Part shown: positions 1 to 8,305 of the stretch, piece after piece
How positions within the stretch are numbered: position 1 is the stretch's first letter
Layout of the letters: each line of letters starts with the position of its first letter
Origin: a virus
Length of the DNA: 35,143 nt
IMG/VR virus record: IMGVR_UViG_3300025732_000134
Location: 1 to 35,143 of that record
Direction: 5' to 3' (one strand)
Made by a program: the position numbers and the translations under genes
Notes under the pieces: generated by a model
Seen by the model: only the letters and a program-made list of their open reading frames with translations
Database searches by the model: none
What the model was told of the DNA's origin: nothing

Positions 1-1
1 T

Positions 2-1171
2 GGCCGTGTTTCCGCAACATCAAAGAAAAAAGCAAATGCCATTTACACTCATGGTATTTGTCGTTGTTTAGAACTGATTATTTACCAAGAAGAACAGTTG
101 TTTAAGTCAACACTTGCAGCAGCTGCAGGCCTTGAAAAACCCGTGACACTTGCCCCTGGCGCACCACCAGAAGAAGAAAATGCGTATAAGCAAGCAATGC
201 AAATGTACGATGACAAACTCAAAAAGATTATGATGGCTTGTATCGAGACCCAAATGATTCCACCAGGGGTTATGGGTCTTATTCCGGATGGAGATGTCAC
301 TGTTCTATGGCGTTGGCTGGGTCCTGTTTATGAGGATTCAACCCAAGATATTCTTAACAACTCAATTGTTGTAAGAAATTTGCAAGAATTAGGTGTTGAT
401 AGCATTGAAGCATTGAAGTACCTCTTTCCGTCTAAGACGGATGAGGAAAGGGCCGAGATGTTATCTGGGTTCCCATTCAGGATGGTGAATGAACTACAGG
501 GTGCATACTCTGCATTTGCCAGGTTAGTGGGGGGAATGATGCAGACTCCCCACCCGCAAGCACCGGATTTACCGATGGCAGCGGACCCAAGATTGGACTT
601 GACTCCATATCTGTATCGAACTCTAGAAGCTTTACAAAAGGAGATGAGTTATGCAGGACGCTACCGTCCAATCGATCCCACAGACGAGCCCAACTCCGGC
701 AGCGGTGGCTCCCAGCAGCTACGTGGTGCCCAGTTACCAAGCGGCCCCAGCAGCCCAGGCTCCAGTGGCAGCACCGGTCCAGTATCAGGTGGGTACCAGC
801 TACCCCCAAGCGGTACCTCAGGCGGCCCCCAATTACCAATTCGCCCCGTCTCAGTACGCCCCCCAATCCCCATCGGAAGCTCAGAGCAACCCATGGGAAT
901 CGGCGTTCAACAAGGTGGTGAACCTGCTGAGCGCACCAGTTCAATCCCCGTTCCAGGGTCAACCATCTCAGACGACTCAATACGCTCCAGCCAATTACGG
1001 CCAGCAAGCACCCCAAGTTACGCCACAATCGGCTCCGCAGACCTGGCAAGCCAACCCGACATCCTCGCCCAACTCTTCCCAAACCTTCTCGGTTCAATCC
1101 TTGGAGGACGTAGCGGATCTGCTCCAGTGGAGCCCAGAAACCCGCCACGTGGTAAGCGCGTACGGCGTTGA
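2..1171 (+). CDS. Portal protein, C-terminal part (5' truncated)
   Basis: The reading frame is open from the first bases of the window, so the gene begins upstream. The part seen has a charged helical region (about the first 170 residues, including WRWLGPVYEDSTQDILNNS) followed by a tail of about 174 residues rich in Gly, Ser, Pro and Gln that ends in a basic RGKRVRR. Position directly before a scaffold-like gene and the capsid gene, and the helical character, fit the C-terminal end of a phage portal, the dodecameric ring at the packaging vertex. This is inference from order; no diagnostic portal motif is in the visible part. The last 521 nt overlap the next gene in another frame. Because there is no stop before 1171, the Gly/Ser/Pro tail must be translated unless a frameshift occurs. 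Confidence 0.6.
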   Translation, partial: GRVSATSKKKANAIYTHGICRCLELIIYQEEQLFKSTLAAAAGLEKPVTLAPGAPPEEENAYKQAMQMYDDKLKKIMMACIETQMIPPGVMGLIPDGDVTVLWRWLGPVYEDSTQDILNNSIVVRNLQELGVDSIEALKYLFPSKTDEERAEMLSGFPFRMVNELQGAYSAFARLVGGMMQTPHPQAPDLPMAADPRLDLTPYLYRTLEALQKEMSYAGRYRPIDPTDEPNSGSGGSQQLRGAQLPSGPSSPGSSGSTGPVSGGYQLPPSGTSGGPQLPIRPVSVRPPIPIGSSEQPMGIGVQQGGEPAERTSSIPVPGSTISDDSIRSSQLRPASTPSYATIGSADLASQPDILAQLFPNLLGSILGGRSGSAPVEPRNPPRGKRVRR

Positions 1172-1616
1172 AGCACCAGCCATCCTTAACAACTATGCCC
1201 TCCAACTGGAAGGGATGCTGGATAGTGCTGTTGCCTGGGGCACTCAAGCCAAAGGTCTGATCGAAGGCTACGCCGAGTTCGCAGTCAACGAGCACCAAGA
1301 GAACCTGGCTTACAACGAAATTCTGACGAACCCTGATGTTCTCAGTGATTACACTCTGAAGTTCTTTGGTCCCGAAGGTCCGTACCCTGTGTACGAGAGC
1401 GAGGCTGAACTTGAAACCCCTGGTTATCGCACCGAAGCAGTGAATCCCATGCTAGGCCAATTCCCTGCACCTCCTTCTGCTTCTGCTCCTCAACAACCTG
1501 AGAATTTCTGGGGCAGCTTCAAGCAGCAGATGGATGTGGATCCCAGCAATGCCTGGCGCCTCCTGAACCAAGCTCAGCCTCAAGTTGTTGCAAACAAACT
1601 GTTTGTGATGGAGTGA
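651..1616 (+). CDS. Putative scaffold or head-assembly protein
   Basis: The 321-residue protein starts at an ATG preceded by a good ribosome binding site (AAAGGAG at 637-643). Residues 1 to about 150 are low complexity, rich in Pro, Gln, Ala, Ser and Tyr. Residues about 155-260 look helical and acidic (VQSLEDVADLLQWSPETRH onward), and the last 60 are again Pro/Gln-rich before a short helical end. No catalytic motif is visible. Genes between portal and capsid genes commonly encode scaffolding proteins that guide prohead assembly, and an extended acidic or helical protein suits that; this is position-based inference. The first 174 codons overlap the portal frame, which is unusual. It could instead be an internal head protein. 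Confidence 0.7.
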   Translation: MQDATVQSIPQTSPTPAAVAPSSYVVPSYQAAPAAQAPVAAPVQYQVGTSYPQAVPQAAPNYQFAPSQYAPQSPSEAQSNPWESAFNKVVNLLSAPVQSPFQGQPSQTTQYAPANYGQQAPQVTPQSAPQTWQANPTSSPNSSQTFSVQSLEDVADLLQWSPETRHVVSAYGVEAPAILNNYALQLEGMLDSAVAWGTQAKGLIEGYAEFAVNEHQENLAYNEILTNPDVLSDYTLKFFGPEGPYPVYESEAELETPGYRTEAVNPMLGQFPAPPSASAPQQPENFWGSFKQQMDVDPSNAWRLLNQAQPQVVANKLFVME

Positions 1617-1620
1617 AGTA

Positions 1621-2262
1621 ATGTTTAAACTTGCTGGTAAATACGCAAACGCAATCAGCAGGGATCCCGTTGCTTCTGCAGTGGCTGGCGGTCTTGGTGC
1701 CGCCGGCCTTGCTACATTAGGTAATGTAATTTCTGGCGAAGCTCAGGAAGAAGGCCCTGGTCGCGTCGCACTCGAAGCTCTAGGTGCCGCAGGACTTGGT
1801 AGTGTGATGGGGTCCAGGATCCCAGCAATGCGTGGAGTAGCTGCAAAGACACTTCGTGATTTACGTAGTGTTGTTAATACTTCACCAGCCGCCACGGCTC
1901 ACCGCGCAAAAATGTCAGAAAGAGACATTGCTTCTGCAGAAGGACTTCGTAATTTTATGCGCGAAGCCTATAAGCAAGGTGGGGATCCAGAACAACTTGT
2001 TAATCAATTCAGAGGTGGTCTTCGTGCTGGACAGGCCTTGATTAACACGGCCGGAATTCCCCTCGGCTTGACTGCTGCTGGCGCTGCAGGCGGCATGATT
2101 GGCGGTGGTGTGGCTAATCTTGGTCAGTTTGTTGGTATCCCTGGTTTAAATCAGGATGAAGCAATGCAAGCTGTGGCGCAACAAGCATTGGATCCTGAGG
2201 CCTATGGTTCCAGTAATTCCCTTGGTGCTCGCTATAAAGCACCAACTACGCAGTACGCGTAA
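1621..2262 (+). CDS. Gly/Ala-rich hydrophobic virion protein, unknown role
   Basis: The 213-residue protein starts five bases after the previous stop, with GGAG at 1610-1613 as ribosome binding site. It has two Gly/Ala-rich hydrophobic stretches with glycine-zipper spacing, one near residues 16-38 and one near 145-170 (LTAAGAAGGMIGGG), separated by a charged helical section with SERDIASAEGLRNFMREA. Such stretches occur in phage proteins that enter or cross membranes during DNA delivery. The gene lies between the scaffold-like and capsid genes, so a virion or head-assembly role is likely, but I do not recognise the family. Confidence 0.75.
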   Translation: MFKLAGKYANAISRDPVASAVAGGLGAAGLATLGNVISGEAQEEGPGRVALEALGAAGLGSVMGSRIPAMRGVAAKTLRDLRSVVNTSPAATAHRAKMSERDIASAEGLRNFMREAYKQGGDPEQLVNQFRGGLRAGQALINTAGIPLGLTAAGAAGGMIGGGVANLGQFVGIPGLNQDEAMQAVAQQALDPEAYGSSNSLGARYKAPTTQYA

Positions 2263-2366
2263 TAAATAAATTACCGGCTGCTAAAATTTGTGTTAGATAA
2301 GACATATCTATGTCTGAATCTTTCACCCGATAAAACACTTCCTGCGACACTGGAGGATAAAACAAA

Positions 2367-3530
2367 GTGTTCATTGATAACGACTTTCCAAAGATTCTGG
2401 GTGCCGAACTCTATCGGCCCCATCCTGCGTATATCGCAGAAATGGCAGTCGAGCCTGTAGTTGTTCACGACTTCACTCGTCAGCCTGGTCAAACGGTCCA
2501 GCTAGATAGGTATAAGTTCTGGGGAACCCCTGGTACCAAGGACAGCCGTGAGCGCATTGCCGATCAAACCATCGGTACCGCTAACAGCCGTAACATCACC
2601 AAGGAGAAAGTCCTGGTGGTGCTTAAGGAGTACACTGGTCCTGCAGATCCGGGTGATCCGACTCAGCCTAGCACCTTTAAGATTGCTCGCGAGACCTTGA
2701 TCACGGCTCAGCGCCTGCTTCTGGACTCCGGGAACTTAAATATGTTCCACCAGTCGATCGGTAGCTTGACGCTGCTGGACGACTATCGCCGTTGGCGCGA
2801 CCGCGTGTTCATTGACGAACTCGCTAAAGCAGAAGCCAACGGTGCTGCCTCTACCACCCAAGGTGGTTACTACTTTGCTGGCGGTAAAACCAAAGACTCT
2901 TCCGGTCGTATCAGCTACACTAGCACCGAGTACAGCAACGAAGTTCAACAGTTCCAGGTGAAAACCGACCTGTTGACCATTGTTAAGGATCTGCGTAAGC
3001 GTAACGTTCCGACTTTCTCGGATGGGCTGTATCGTTGCATCTGCGATCCTACTTTCATGATGCACCTGCGTCGTGACGCGGACTTCCGTGAGATCGCACG
3101 CTACGCTGGCAATCCTGGTCAAGGCATGTACATGGGTAATCCCATGATGCCAAATAATGCCAGCTTCTACATGGGTCCCCAAGCTGGTCAGGGTTATTTC
3201 CTGGCTGGTGAGCCCGTGATGCCAACTGGTGTTCAGTTTGAAGGCGTTAAGTTCTTCGAGTCGACCAACTTCCCAACCAAGAACGTAACCGCTTCCTTCG
3301 ACGGTGGTTCTACTTATACTTCTCAAGAAGCTGCTCAAGGTTACTTCTTTGGCCCTCAGGCTATCGGCGTGGGTATTGGTGGCCCCAATGCTCAGGTGTT
3401 GATCAACAACAACGATGACTTCAGCCGTTTTATCATCCTAATCTGGCAACTTTACGCTGGTTTTGAAATTCTGAATAAGGATTTTGTGACCACTTCGTAT
3501 AGCTTTGTGGCTGACGACGGCACTGTTTGA
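2367..3530 (+). CDS. Major capsid protein
   Basis: The 387-residue protein starts at GTG with a near-perfect GGAGG (2352-2356) upstream, as expected for a very highly expressed gene. Its sequence (LYRPHPAYIAEM, DFTRQPGQTVQLDRYKFWG, KDSRERIADQTIG) resembles phage coat proteins of the N4-gp56-type HK97-fold family. The long regular body, the absence of Cys-rich or enzymatic motifs, and its place after the scaffold-like gene agree. Codon use is strongly biased to common codons, as in the next gene. The 104-base spacer upstream holds no other gene. The assignment as major coat protein is strong; the exact family is from memory of motifs. Confidence 0.88.
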   Translation: MFIDNDFPKILGAELYRPHPAYIAEMAVEPVVVHDFTRQPGQTVQLDRYKFWGTPGTKDSRERIADQTIGTANSRNITKEKVLVVLKEYTGPADPGDPTQPSTFKIARETLITAQRLLLDSGNLNMFHQSIGSLTLLDDYRRWRDRVFIDELAKAEANGAASTTQGGYYFAGGKTKDSSGRISYTSTEYSNEVQQFQVKTDLLTIVKDLRKRNVPTFSDGLYRCICDPTFMMHLRRDADFREIARYAGNPGQGMYMGNPMMPNNASFYMGPQAGQGYFLAGEPVMPTGVQFEGVKFFESTNFPTKNVTASFDGGSTYTSQEAAQGYFFGPQAIGVGIGGPNAQVLINNNDDFSRFIILIWQLYAGFEILNKDFVTTSYSFVADDGTV

Positions 3531-3565
3531 TAACAAACCATAAATTCAAAATACAGGAAAAATAA

Positions 3566-4369
3566 ATGACCTATTTGTCTGCAAAAAAAATCTACCCAGG
3601 TAACTGGGCAGAACCTCTGAACGGTTGGTACAAGAATATTGATACCAACGACAATGGTAGTGATGATAGTTCCAAGGGGGGGCCTACTTCTGTACTGGCT
3701 CTTCCTGGCTATCGTTATTTCCAGCAACGTGGTTACGTGGCCGTTACCGCTACCTCTGGTAGTGGCCCTGTAGCTGCAGCCGATGTGATCGTCCCTTCTC
3801 CTTATCGTCAAGACGACACTCGGCCCAATATCACCGGTATGGTGATCTCTGGCAGCAGCACGCTGCCTGCTTATGTGTATCGCGCTACCATTTCCGTTGC
3901 TTCTGGCTGGGGTGATGGTCGTGTTGCTTCCGGTATCTATGCCGCTACCGGTAACGTAATCTCCTTTGGTCGCAGCAATAGTGGTAACCCCACCGCTGCT
4001 TCTGGTGTTGGCGAAGGTGTGATTCAGGCCAACCTGGCTTCTACCACTTCTGGTACTCAGGCTGGAGAGATCTTCTTTGCTGCTGGCGCCGCTGCTTACA
4101 GCTCCAATCCGTTCTTAACGGCTTCTGGTGCCGCTGGCGTGACCGCTGGTAACGTGAACTATGCCGCTACTGCTGCTACCACTTTGAAAGTGTTTGCAAA
4201 AGAGACGGCTAATAGCACTGCCACTTCCGGCGGTTTCTACATCTCCAGTGGTGATGCTTCTGGTAACCGCACCGGTTATCTCGTGGTTGAGTGCTGCTAC
4301 ATCCAACCTGATGTTGCACCTGGCTACGAAGACATCGATGGCTACCTCCTGGGCCGCACTGTCAGCTGA
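3566..4369 (+). CDS. Abundant structural protein, possible capsid decoration or head fibre
   Basis: The 267-residue protein is rich in Gly, Ala, Ser and Thr and predicted to be beta-rich. It opens with MTYLSAKKIYPGNWAEPLNG and ends with DIDGYLLGRTVS; no enzymatic motif is visible. It directly follows the capsid gene, shares that gene's biased codon use, and is followed by a perfect hairpin, all signs of high expression as a virion component. A decoration protein or head fibre is the simplest reading, but this rests on context. It could also be part of the tail. Confidence 0.75.
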   Translation: MTYLSAKKIYPGNWAEPLNGWYKNIDTNDNGSDDSSKGGPTSVLALPGYRYFQQRGYVAVTATSGSGPVAAADVIVPSPYRQDDTRPNITGMVISGSSTLPAYVYRATISVASGWGDGRVASGIYAATGNVISFGRSNSGNPTAASGVGEGVIQANLASTTSGTQAGEIFFAAGAAAYSSNPFLTASGAAGVTAGNVNYAATAATTLKVFAKETANSTATSGGFYISSGDASGNRTGYLVVECCYIQPDVAPGYEDIDGYLLGRTVS

Positions 4370-4380
4370 TTAGGTTAAAC

Positions 4381-4405
4381 TAAGACCAGTGAACAACTGG
4401 TCTTA
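4381..4405 (+). other. Perfect 10-bp hairpin touching the next start codon
   Basis: TAAGACCAGT (4381-4390) is perfectly complementary to ACTGGTCTTA (4396-4405) across a 5-base loop. It begins 12 bases after the stop of the structural gene and its last base is the A of the following ATG. There is no T-run, so it is not a classical intrinsic terminator. It could mark a processed 3' end, protect the transcript, or control translation of the next gene. Confidence 0.8.
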
Positions 4406-4833
4406 TGTCAACTACAGCAGCAATGCTTTATCAGCACAAAAAAACAGGTGCAAGAGTCAAGATTGTAAGCGAATGGGATAATGGCGATTGGTTCATGGTC
4501 GAAGATCAGGACGGTCGCCTTTATACCGCTTACAAGACTGAGCTTACACCTGATGAAGCTGCCACTAAGACCGTGAAAACGCTTCAAGTGAAAGATAAAG
4601 CTTCTAAAGAGGAGCCGAGGACTTTCCCCCCGGACAACCGTTTAAATATCAATTCAGCTACCGCCCAAATGATCGCTGATCATATCAAGGGTATTGGATT
4701 AAAAACAGCCAGAGAGATTAAAGATCTTCAAATGTCCTTATCGGGTGAAAGGTTTAACAATCTCGAACAGTTAAAACAAATTGGGCGAGTTGACTGGGAA
4801 GCCGTTATTGCCGCTGACCTTATTAGGGTTTAA
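4405..4833 (+). CDS. Helix-hairpin-helix protein, probable head-tail connector or DNA-binding virion protein
   Basis: The 142-residue protein has an N-terminal SH3-like stretch (residues about 8-50, MLYQHKKTGARVKIV to RLYTAYKTEL), a Lys/Glu-rich linker, and a C-terminal helix-hairpin-helix (about 78-140) with LNINSATAQMIADHIKGIG and LKTAREI, as in ComEA-type DNA-binding modules. A second candidate start is Met7 at 4423. No Shine-Dalgarno is present at either; the first ATG is joined to a hairpin. A small HhH protein among head genes could contact packaged DNA at the connector. The domain is visible; the role is inferred. Confidence 0.75.
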   Translation: MSTTAAMLYQHKKTGARVKIVSEWDNGDWFMVEDQDGRLYTAYKTELTPDEAATKTVKTLQVKDKASKEEPRTFPPDNRLNINSATAQMIADHIKGIGLKTAREIKDLQMSLSGERFNNLEQLKQIGRVDWEAVIAADLIRV

Positions 4834-4850
4834 TTACCCATCTCCTTACT

Positions 4851-4877
4851 AAACCCTTGGGAAACCAAGGGTTTTTT
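4851..4877 (+). terminator. Intrinsic terminator after the helix-hairpin-helix gene
   Basis: A 10-bp perfect stem AAACCCTTGG / CCAAGGGTTT with a GAAA tetraloop runs straight into a T-run (4872-4877). It lies 18 bases after the stop at 4833 and is a clear Rho-independent terminator on the plus strand. Confidence 0.9.
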
Positions 4878-4888
4878 AGTCTTACAAT

Positions 4889-4900
4889 TAAAATAAAAAG
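4889..4900 (+). promoter_or_regulatory. Promoter-like TAAAAT box upstream of the M23-like gene
   Basis: TAAAAT at 4889-4894 followed by an A-rich run lies just after the terminator and 8 bases before the ATG at 4903. It matches the TANAAT box found before several other plus-strand genes in the window. The A-rich run with GAG also provides a weak ribosome binding site. Confidence 0.45.
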
Positions 4901-4902
4901 AG

Positions 4903-5571
4903 ATGGCTGGTTTAATTCCAGGGGGACACGTAGTTGATCCCAGCAAAGATATCTATCCAACTTCTGGCGTCCATATAGATCCACGAGTGTACCCTCGTTT
5001 TGGGCCCAATAAAGATAAACCTATCAATCCAAGAAACGCTAAATTTTTATTACAAAATCTTCTTGTTGGCGGTAAACCTGTAGTTGAACAACGCTACGGA
5101 ACTTGGCAGTGGAATTTTCCTATTACCAGTGAGTTTGGATTAAGAAACACAGGCATCCCTGGTGCTAGCACTGATCACAAGGGTATTGATATTGCTGGAA
5201 TGAGGGCCGGCACTCTAATTGCGTATCGAGGTTATGGATCATATAGACCAGGGGAAGGTTATGGTACTTTTAGTGTTACGGATGCTCAAGGCAACCCTTA
5301 TGATCTCCGAGTCTTACATACAACTCCTGGTACTTTTGCCGAAGTAATTGCAGGAACACCTCCTCCAGCTCCTATCCTTCCGCCTTCAGAAGCAGACTTA
5401 GCAAAAGAAGCAGCGGATAAAGAGAAGTTTTTAAAAAACTATATTGAGAAACAGTTTGAACGTGCGGCGTTAAATGAAATGCTTAACAGAGAAAAAAAAG
5501 ATCCTTTTGCAGAATTTCAAGAATTAATGCAAGCCATCCCAATGGGTGTCATGCAAAATCCCCTGGGTTAA
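4903..5571 (+). CDS. M23-like (lysostaphin-fold) virion protein, catalytic site incomplete
   Basis: The 222-residue protein has an M23 endopeptidase-like core at about residues 65-150: ITSEFGLRN, then DHKGIDIAG, which matches the HxxxD zinc motif of the family, then a region ending VLHTTPG. In active M23 enzymes the second motif is HxH; here only the last His is seen (VLH), so one zinc ligand or catalytic His appears missing. The C-terminal third (from about 165) is charged and helical. The gene sits among connector genes, so it may be a structural derivative of a peptidoglycan hydrolase used at the tail or in entry. The fold call is moderate and the activity doubtful. Confidence 0.65.
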   Translation: MAGLIPGGHVVDPSKDIYPTSGVHIDPRVYPRFGPNKDKPINPRNAKFLLQNLLVGGKPVVEQRYGTWQWNFPITSEFGLRNTGIPGASTDHKGIDIAGMRAGTLIAYRGYGSYRPGEGYGTFSVTDAQGNPYDLRVLHTTPGTFAEVIAGTPPPAPILPPSEADLAKEAADKEKFLKNYIEKQFERAALNEMLNREKKDPFAEFQELMQAIPMGVMQNPLG

Positions 5572-5588
5572 TTCAGTGCATTTATAAT
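5568..5588 (+). promoter_or_regulatory. Candidate phage promoter
   Basis: TTAATT (5568-5573), a 9-base spacer and TATAAT (5583-5588) followed by an A-rich run precede the GTG start at 5611 by 22 bases. The same arrangement recurs at 19619, 21684 and 23341. Confidence 0.5.
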
Positions 5589-5610
5589 GAAAAACATACG
5601 GAAATAAGCT

Positions 5611-6072
5611 GTGCAGCTCAGCGACTTTGATAAAAGTAGAGTCAGGTATCACCTAGGCTACTTCACGGTTTCCGTGCCAGCGGGCGACTATGCCCGTCTG
5701 GAAGAAGCAATGAATACAGTCCCCGATTCGTATTTCTACGATAAGATTGTTATTCAGATTGGTCGCTGCGACACAGCTGAAAAGAAAACCGAGGTTGCTA
5801 CTTCACCTTCTACTCGCCTTGAAAGTATTGCTGGTGACGTTGATCGTACGATTCGTTCCAGTAATGCTAAGGAGGCACTTAAGGTTTGGGATGAGATTTA
5901 TCTTTACGAAACCAACCGTTTAGCCGGCATCCTTTACGTTCCCAACTACAAGGATCCCTTCCAAGCCAGATACCGTTACGAACGCTCTGGTGCTGAATTT
6001 ATTCAGGCATTACCTGGTCCCGCCGATACTGCTGTTGGCTCTCGTCTTTATTTACATGAGGTTTGGCGCTAA
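5611..6072 (+). CDS. Probable head-tail connector or adaptor protein
   Basis: The 153-residue protein starts at GTG (MQLSDFDKSRVRYHLGYF). It looks alpha/beta and mostly soluble, with VWDEIYLYETNRLAGILYVPNY and a C-terminal beta stretch ending YLHEVWR. I see no enzymatic motif. Size and position between head genes and large internal proteins fit a small adaptor that joins portal and tail, but I do not recognise the family with certainty. Its stop (TAA) overlaps the next ATG as TAATG, so the two are translationally coupled. Confidence 0.72.
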   Translation: MQLSDFDKSRVRYHLGYFTVSVPAGDYARLEEAMNTVPDSYFYDKIVIQIGRCDTAEKKTEVATSPSTRLESIAGDVDRTIRSSNAKEALKVWDEIYLYETNRLAGILYVPNYKDPFQARYRYERSGAEFIQALPGPADTAVGSRLYLHEVWR

Positions 6073-7568
6073 TGGCTCCTAAATCACCCGCTGCTTTTCT
6101 TTATAACTTTTTGGGCCGTGCCGCACAAGACCCAAGAAATTATCGTTTCTTGCAAGAAGCCGCAGGAGATGTGCTCTCTCGTGTAATTCCAAAGGGCGTA
6201 AACTGGGGCGGGTTACCTGGCCAGTTTTTAAATACTCTTGACGATATCAGCAGAATGGCTCCTGGTGCAGCAAAAGAAGCTGCACGTACAAATGCAAAAA
6301 CAACTTTAACTCGCGCCGCAGTTTCTCCGCCATCACCTTCTTCTGTACGCATTGGCCCCGGTGGCTTGCCTAGTGCGCCTCCTATTGGCACACCAGTGGT
6401 GCGTCCTCCAGTAACAGCCAGGGCTCCTTCTACACCACTACCTGGCGGTGGTCCTTTTAATATTGATTACGCACTTCGTCGTGCCACTGGGTTTACCGGT
6501 TCTCCTGCGCAAATAGCAGAAAAACTTGGCATTCCTCTTACTAAACCAAAGCCAACATCTTTTTCAATGCCTATGGAGGGCATGCTTGGCCCGTCCAGCC
6601 CTCTTGGTCAAATCACTGCAAAAACATCAATGTTTGCAAGGGCACCTCAAAGTGCTCTGCAGACAGGTGTTGGGCAAGTCGGAGGACTACTGAGAAATCT
6701 CCAGGGACGTATCCCTACGGCACTCAATCCTTTTGCAACCCAGAATCCAACAACGTTATTAGGTAGAACAGGTAAGTTCTTTAATCCTTTAAATCCAGGG
6801 GGACCATTTAATCTTGTCAATACGCTTAATCCGGTCCCTGGCATCAGTGTAGGAACCAGACTTGCCTCTAGCCTTGGTTTGACAGGTGCTGCAGGACTTG
6901 GCACATCAGTTGCAGGCGGCCTGGCTGGTTATGGTGCACTTGAAATGCTTTTCCCACAAGGCACCGCCGATGGAACGTTAGAAGGAAAAGACGCATATCG
7001 AAATAATTACATGCCTTTTGGTGGAGACCCAAGTCTTCGTGACGCACAAGGACGTATTTGGGCAGGAAAAGATTATGGATTCCAGTCACCAGAGTCATTT
7101 AATAAGTTATTTAGTGGAGCACAACAAACTACGGCTGGTGGGGCTTCCCCGCCACCACCGACCCTCCCGCCTTCTGTGGATCCTGGGTCGCAAGCCGGAC
7201 AACTGATAACACCTCCCACACTTCCGCCTGCAGCCCCCGCTGCACCTGGTGGGCCTACGGTGTTATCTAACGGGGCCGGTGTTCCCGCACAACGTCAAAA
7301 TGTCAAAGAACGCCAACTCTCTCAAGACGTACTTAACGCTGCTCAGCAGTACGCTGCTCCTGCAGGTATCCCCCTTTCTTCCTTCTATGCGGGCCAGCAG
7401 CAACTGGGTAGGAGCATGGAACAGGGTGGAGAGCTTCAGCGTCGCTTGAAAGAACTTGGTGGCGCTGCTGGGATGAGCGATCAAGCCTTGATGGCTTGGG
7501 CTCAAAAGAACCCTGGCCTTGCTTACCGGGAGTTATTGAAACTCCAAAACAGAACCCCACAGATGTAA
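6072..7568 (+). CDS. Large Pro/Gly-rich virion protein, unknown
   Basis: The 498-residue protein starts at ATG 6072 inside the TAATG overlap; an upstream in-frame TTG (6063) is less likely. It is rich in Pro, Gly, Ala and Leu with long low-complexity stretches (about residues 90-150 and 350-400). Near 275-300 there is a hydrophobic Gly/Ala segment (AAGLGTSVAGGLAGYGALEM), and the C-terminal 100 residues look helical and soluble. These traits fit an internal virion or DNA-ejection protein with membrane-active segments. The family is not recognised. Confidence 0.72.
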   Translation: MAPKSPAAFLYNFLGRAAQDPRNYRFLQEAAGDVLSRVIPKGVNWGGLPGQFLNTLDDISRMAPGAAKEAARTNAKTTLTRAAVSPPSPSSVRIGPGGLPSAPPIGTPVVRPPVTARAPSTPLPGGGPFNIDYALRRATGFTGSPAQIAEKLGIPLTKPKPTSFSMPMEGMLGPSSPLGQITAKTSMFARAPQSALQTGVGQVGGLLRNLQGRIPTALNPFATQNPTTLLGRTGKFFNPLNPGGPFNLVNTLNPVPGISVGTRLASSLGLTGAAGLGTSVAGGLAGYGALEMLFPQGTADGTLEGKDAYRNNYMPFGGDPSLRDAQGRIWAGKDYGFQSPESFNKLFSGAQQTTAGGASPPPPTLPPSVDPGSQAGQLITPPTLPPAAPAAPGGPTVLSNGAGVPAQRQNVKERQLSQDVLNAAQQYAAPAGIPLSSFYAGQQQLGRSMEQGGELQRRLKELGGAAGMSDQALMAWAQKNPGLAYRELLKLQNRTPQM

Positions 7569-7573
7569 AGAAA

Positions 7574-8305
7574 ATGCCGGCACCCTCAGGACTTGCTGCA
7601 ATTTTTCCTCAAGCTTTTTTAAACGCAGCTTTTCGTATTGGAACCCAAGAAGCAAGAGATCCCAAATATGGGGCAAATCCAGGTACCATTACGTCTATTC
7701 TTAACCGCTACCACCATCCTGGTTATGGTAGTAATTGGCAGAAATGGTTACTAAATCCTAGCCAGTACGCTGTTCTTAAGAAACCACAAACCGAAAGCGG
7801 TTCTCAAGCACGTCAGTTTTACAATTCACCAGAAGGATTAAATCTTCTTCAGCAAACTGCGCAACAATTACGTGGCGCTACTGACTTTAGGTCGACATCT
7901 TACCTAAAAGATCAAGGTTTGTTAATGAAATATTCTGACAACTTGATTCCTGTTCAAGTTGGCGGACGCATTCAATACTTGCCACCTGCAGAACTAACAA
8001 AACGGAGGCTATCACCTTATTTACGAGAGAACACTTTTTTTAGTGAATCAGGGCCAACTAAGACACAATGGTGGCAAAGGTTAGGACCGCGCAGTGAAAC
8101 TTTTGAAGAAGAATTGTCCCCAATGGCTTTAAACAAAGCCGACATTGAATTGGCTGGACAAATGGAAACCATTGACGCATGGCAAAAGTGGTACAAAGAA
8201 AATAAAATTGTTGCCGAAATGAATGAACCGCTACTCTCAAAACGTGAAACTCCTACTTCTTCTTTTGCTAATTTTATGCGGGTTTTCGGAACACTTGGCG
8301 CATAA
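7574..8305 (+). CDS. SleB-like cell-wall hydrolase, tentative, virion associated
   Basis: The best start is ATG 7574, five bases after the previous stop, giving 243 residues (MPAPSGLAAIFPQAFLNAAF). Residues about 10-110 resemble the SleB/hydrolase_2 cell-wall hydrolase fold: IGTQEARDP near the N-terminus, an SxxNRY helix, LNPSQYAVLKK (compare the YxPxQF motif) and RGATDFRSTSY (compare GAxxF). The C-terminal half is charged and helical. If correct it would cut peptidoglycan during entry. The match is by eye, and the usual catalytic Glu may be E25 in TQEARD. It could be purely structural. Confidence 0.6.
   Translation: MPAPSGLAAIFPQAFLNAAFRIGTQEARDPKYGANPGTITSILNRYHHPGYGSNWQKWLLNPSQYAVLKKPQTESGSQARQFYNSPEGLNLLQQTAQQLRGATDFRSTSYLKDQGLLMKYSDNLIPVQVGGRIQYLPPAELTKRRLSPYLRENTFFSESGPTKTQWWQRLGPRSETFEEELSPMALNKADIELAGQMETIDAWQKWYKENKIVAEMNEPLLSKRETPTSSFANFMRVFGTLGA

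Noticed and set aside
477-1298. 273-codon minus-strand open frame
   Set aside because: It lies opposite the portal/scaffold genes in a stop-poor, C-rich region, has no ribosome binding site and an unlikely Arg/Trp/Leu-rich product. It is a shadow frame.
2736-3338. 200-codon minus-strand frame opposite the capsid gene
   Set aside because: It is explained by the strong codon bias of the capsid gene; no start signal and no recognisable product.
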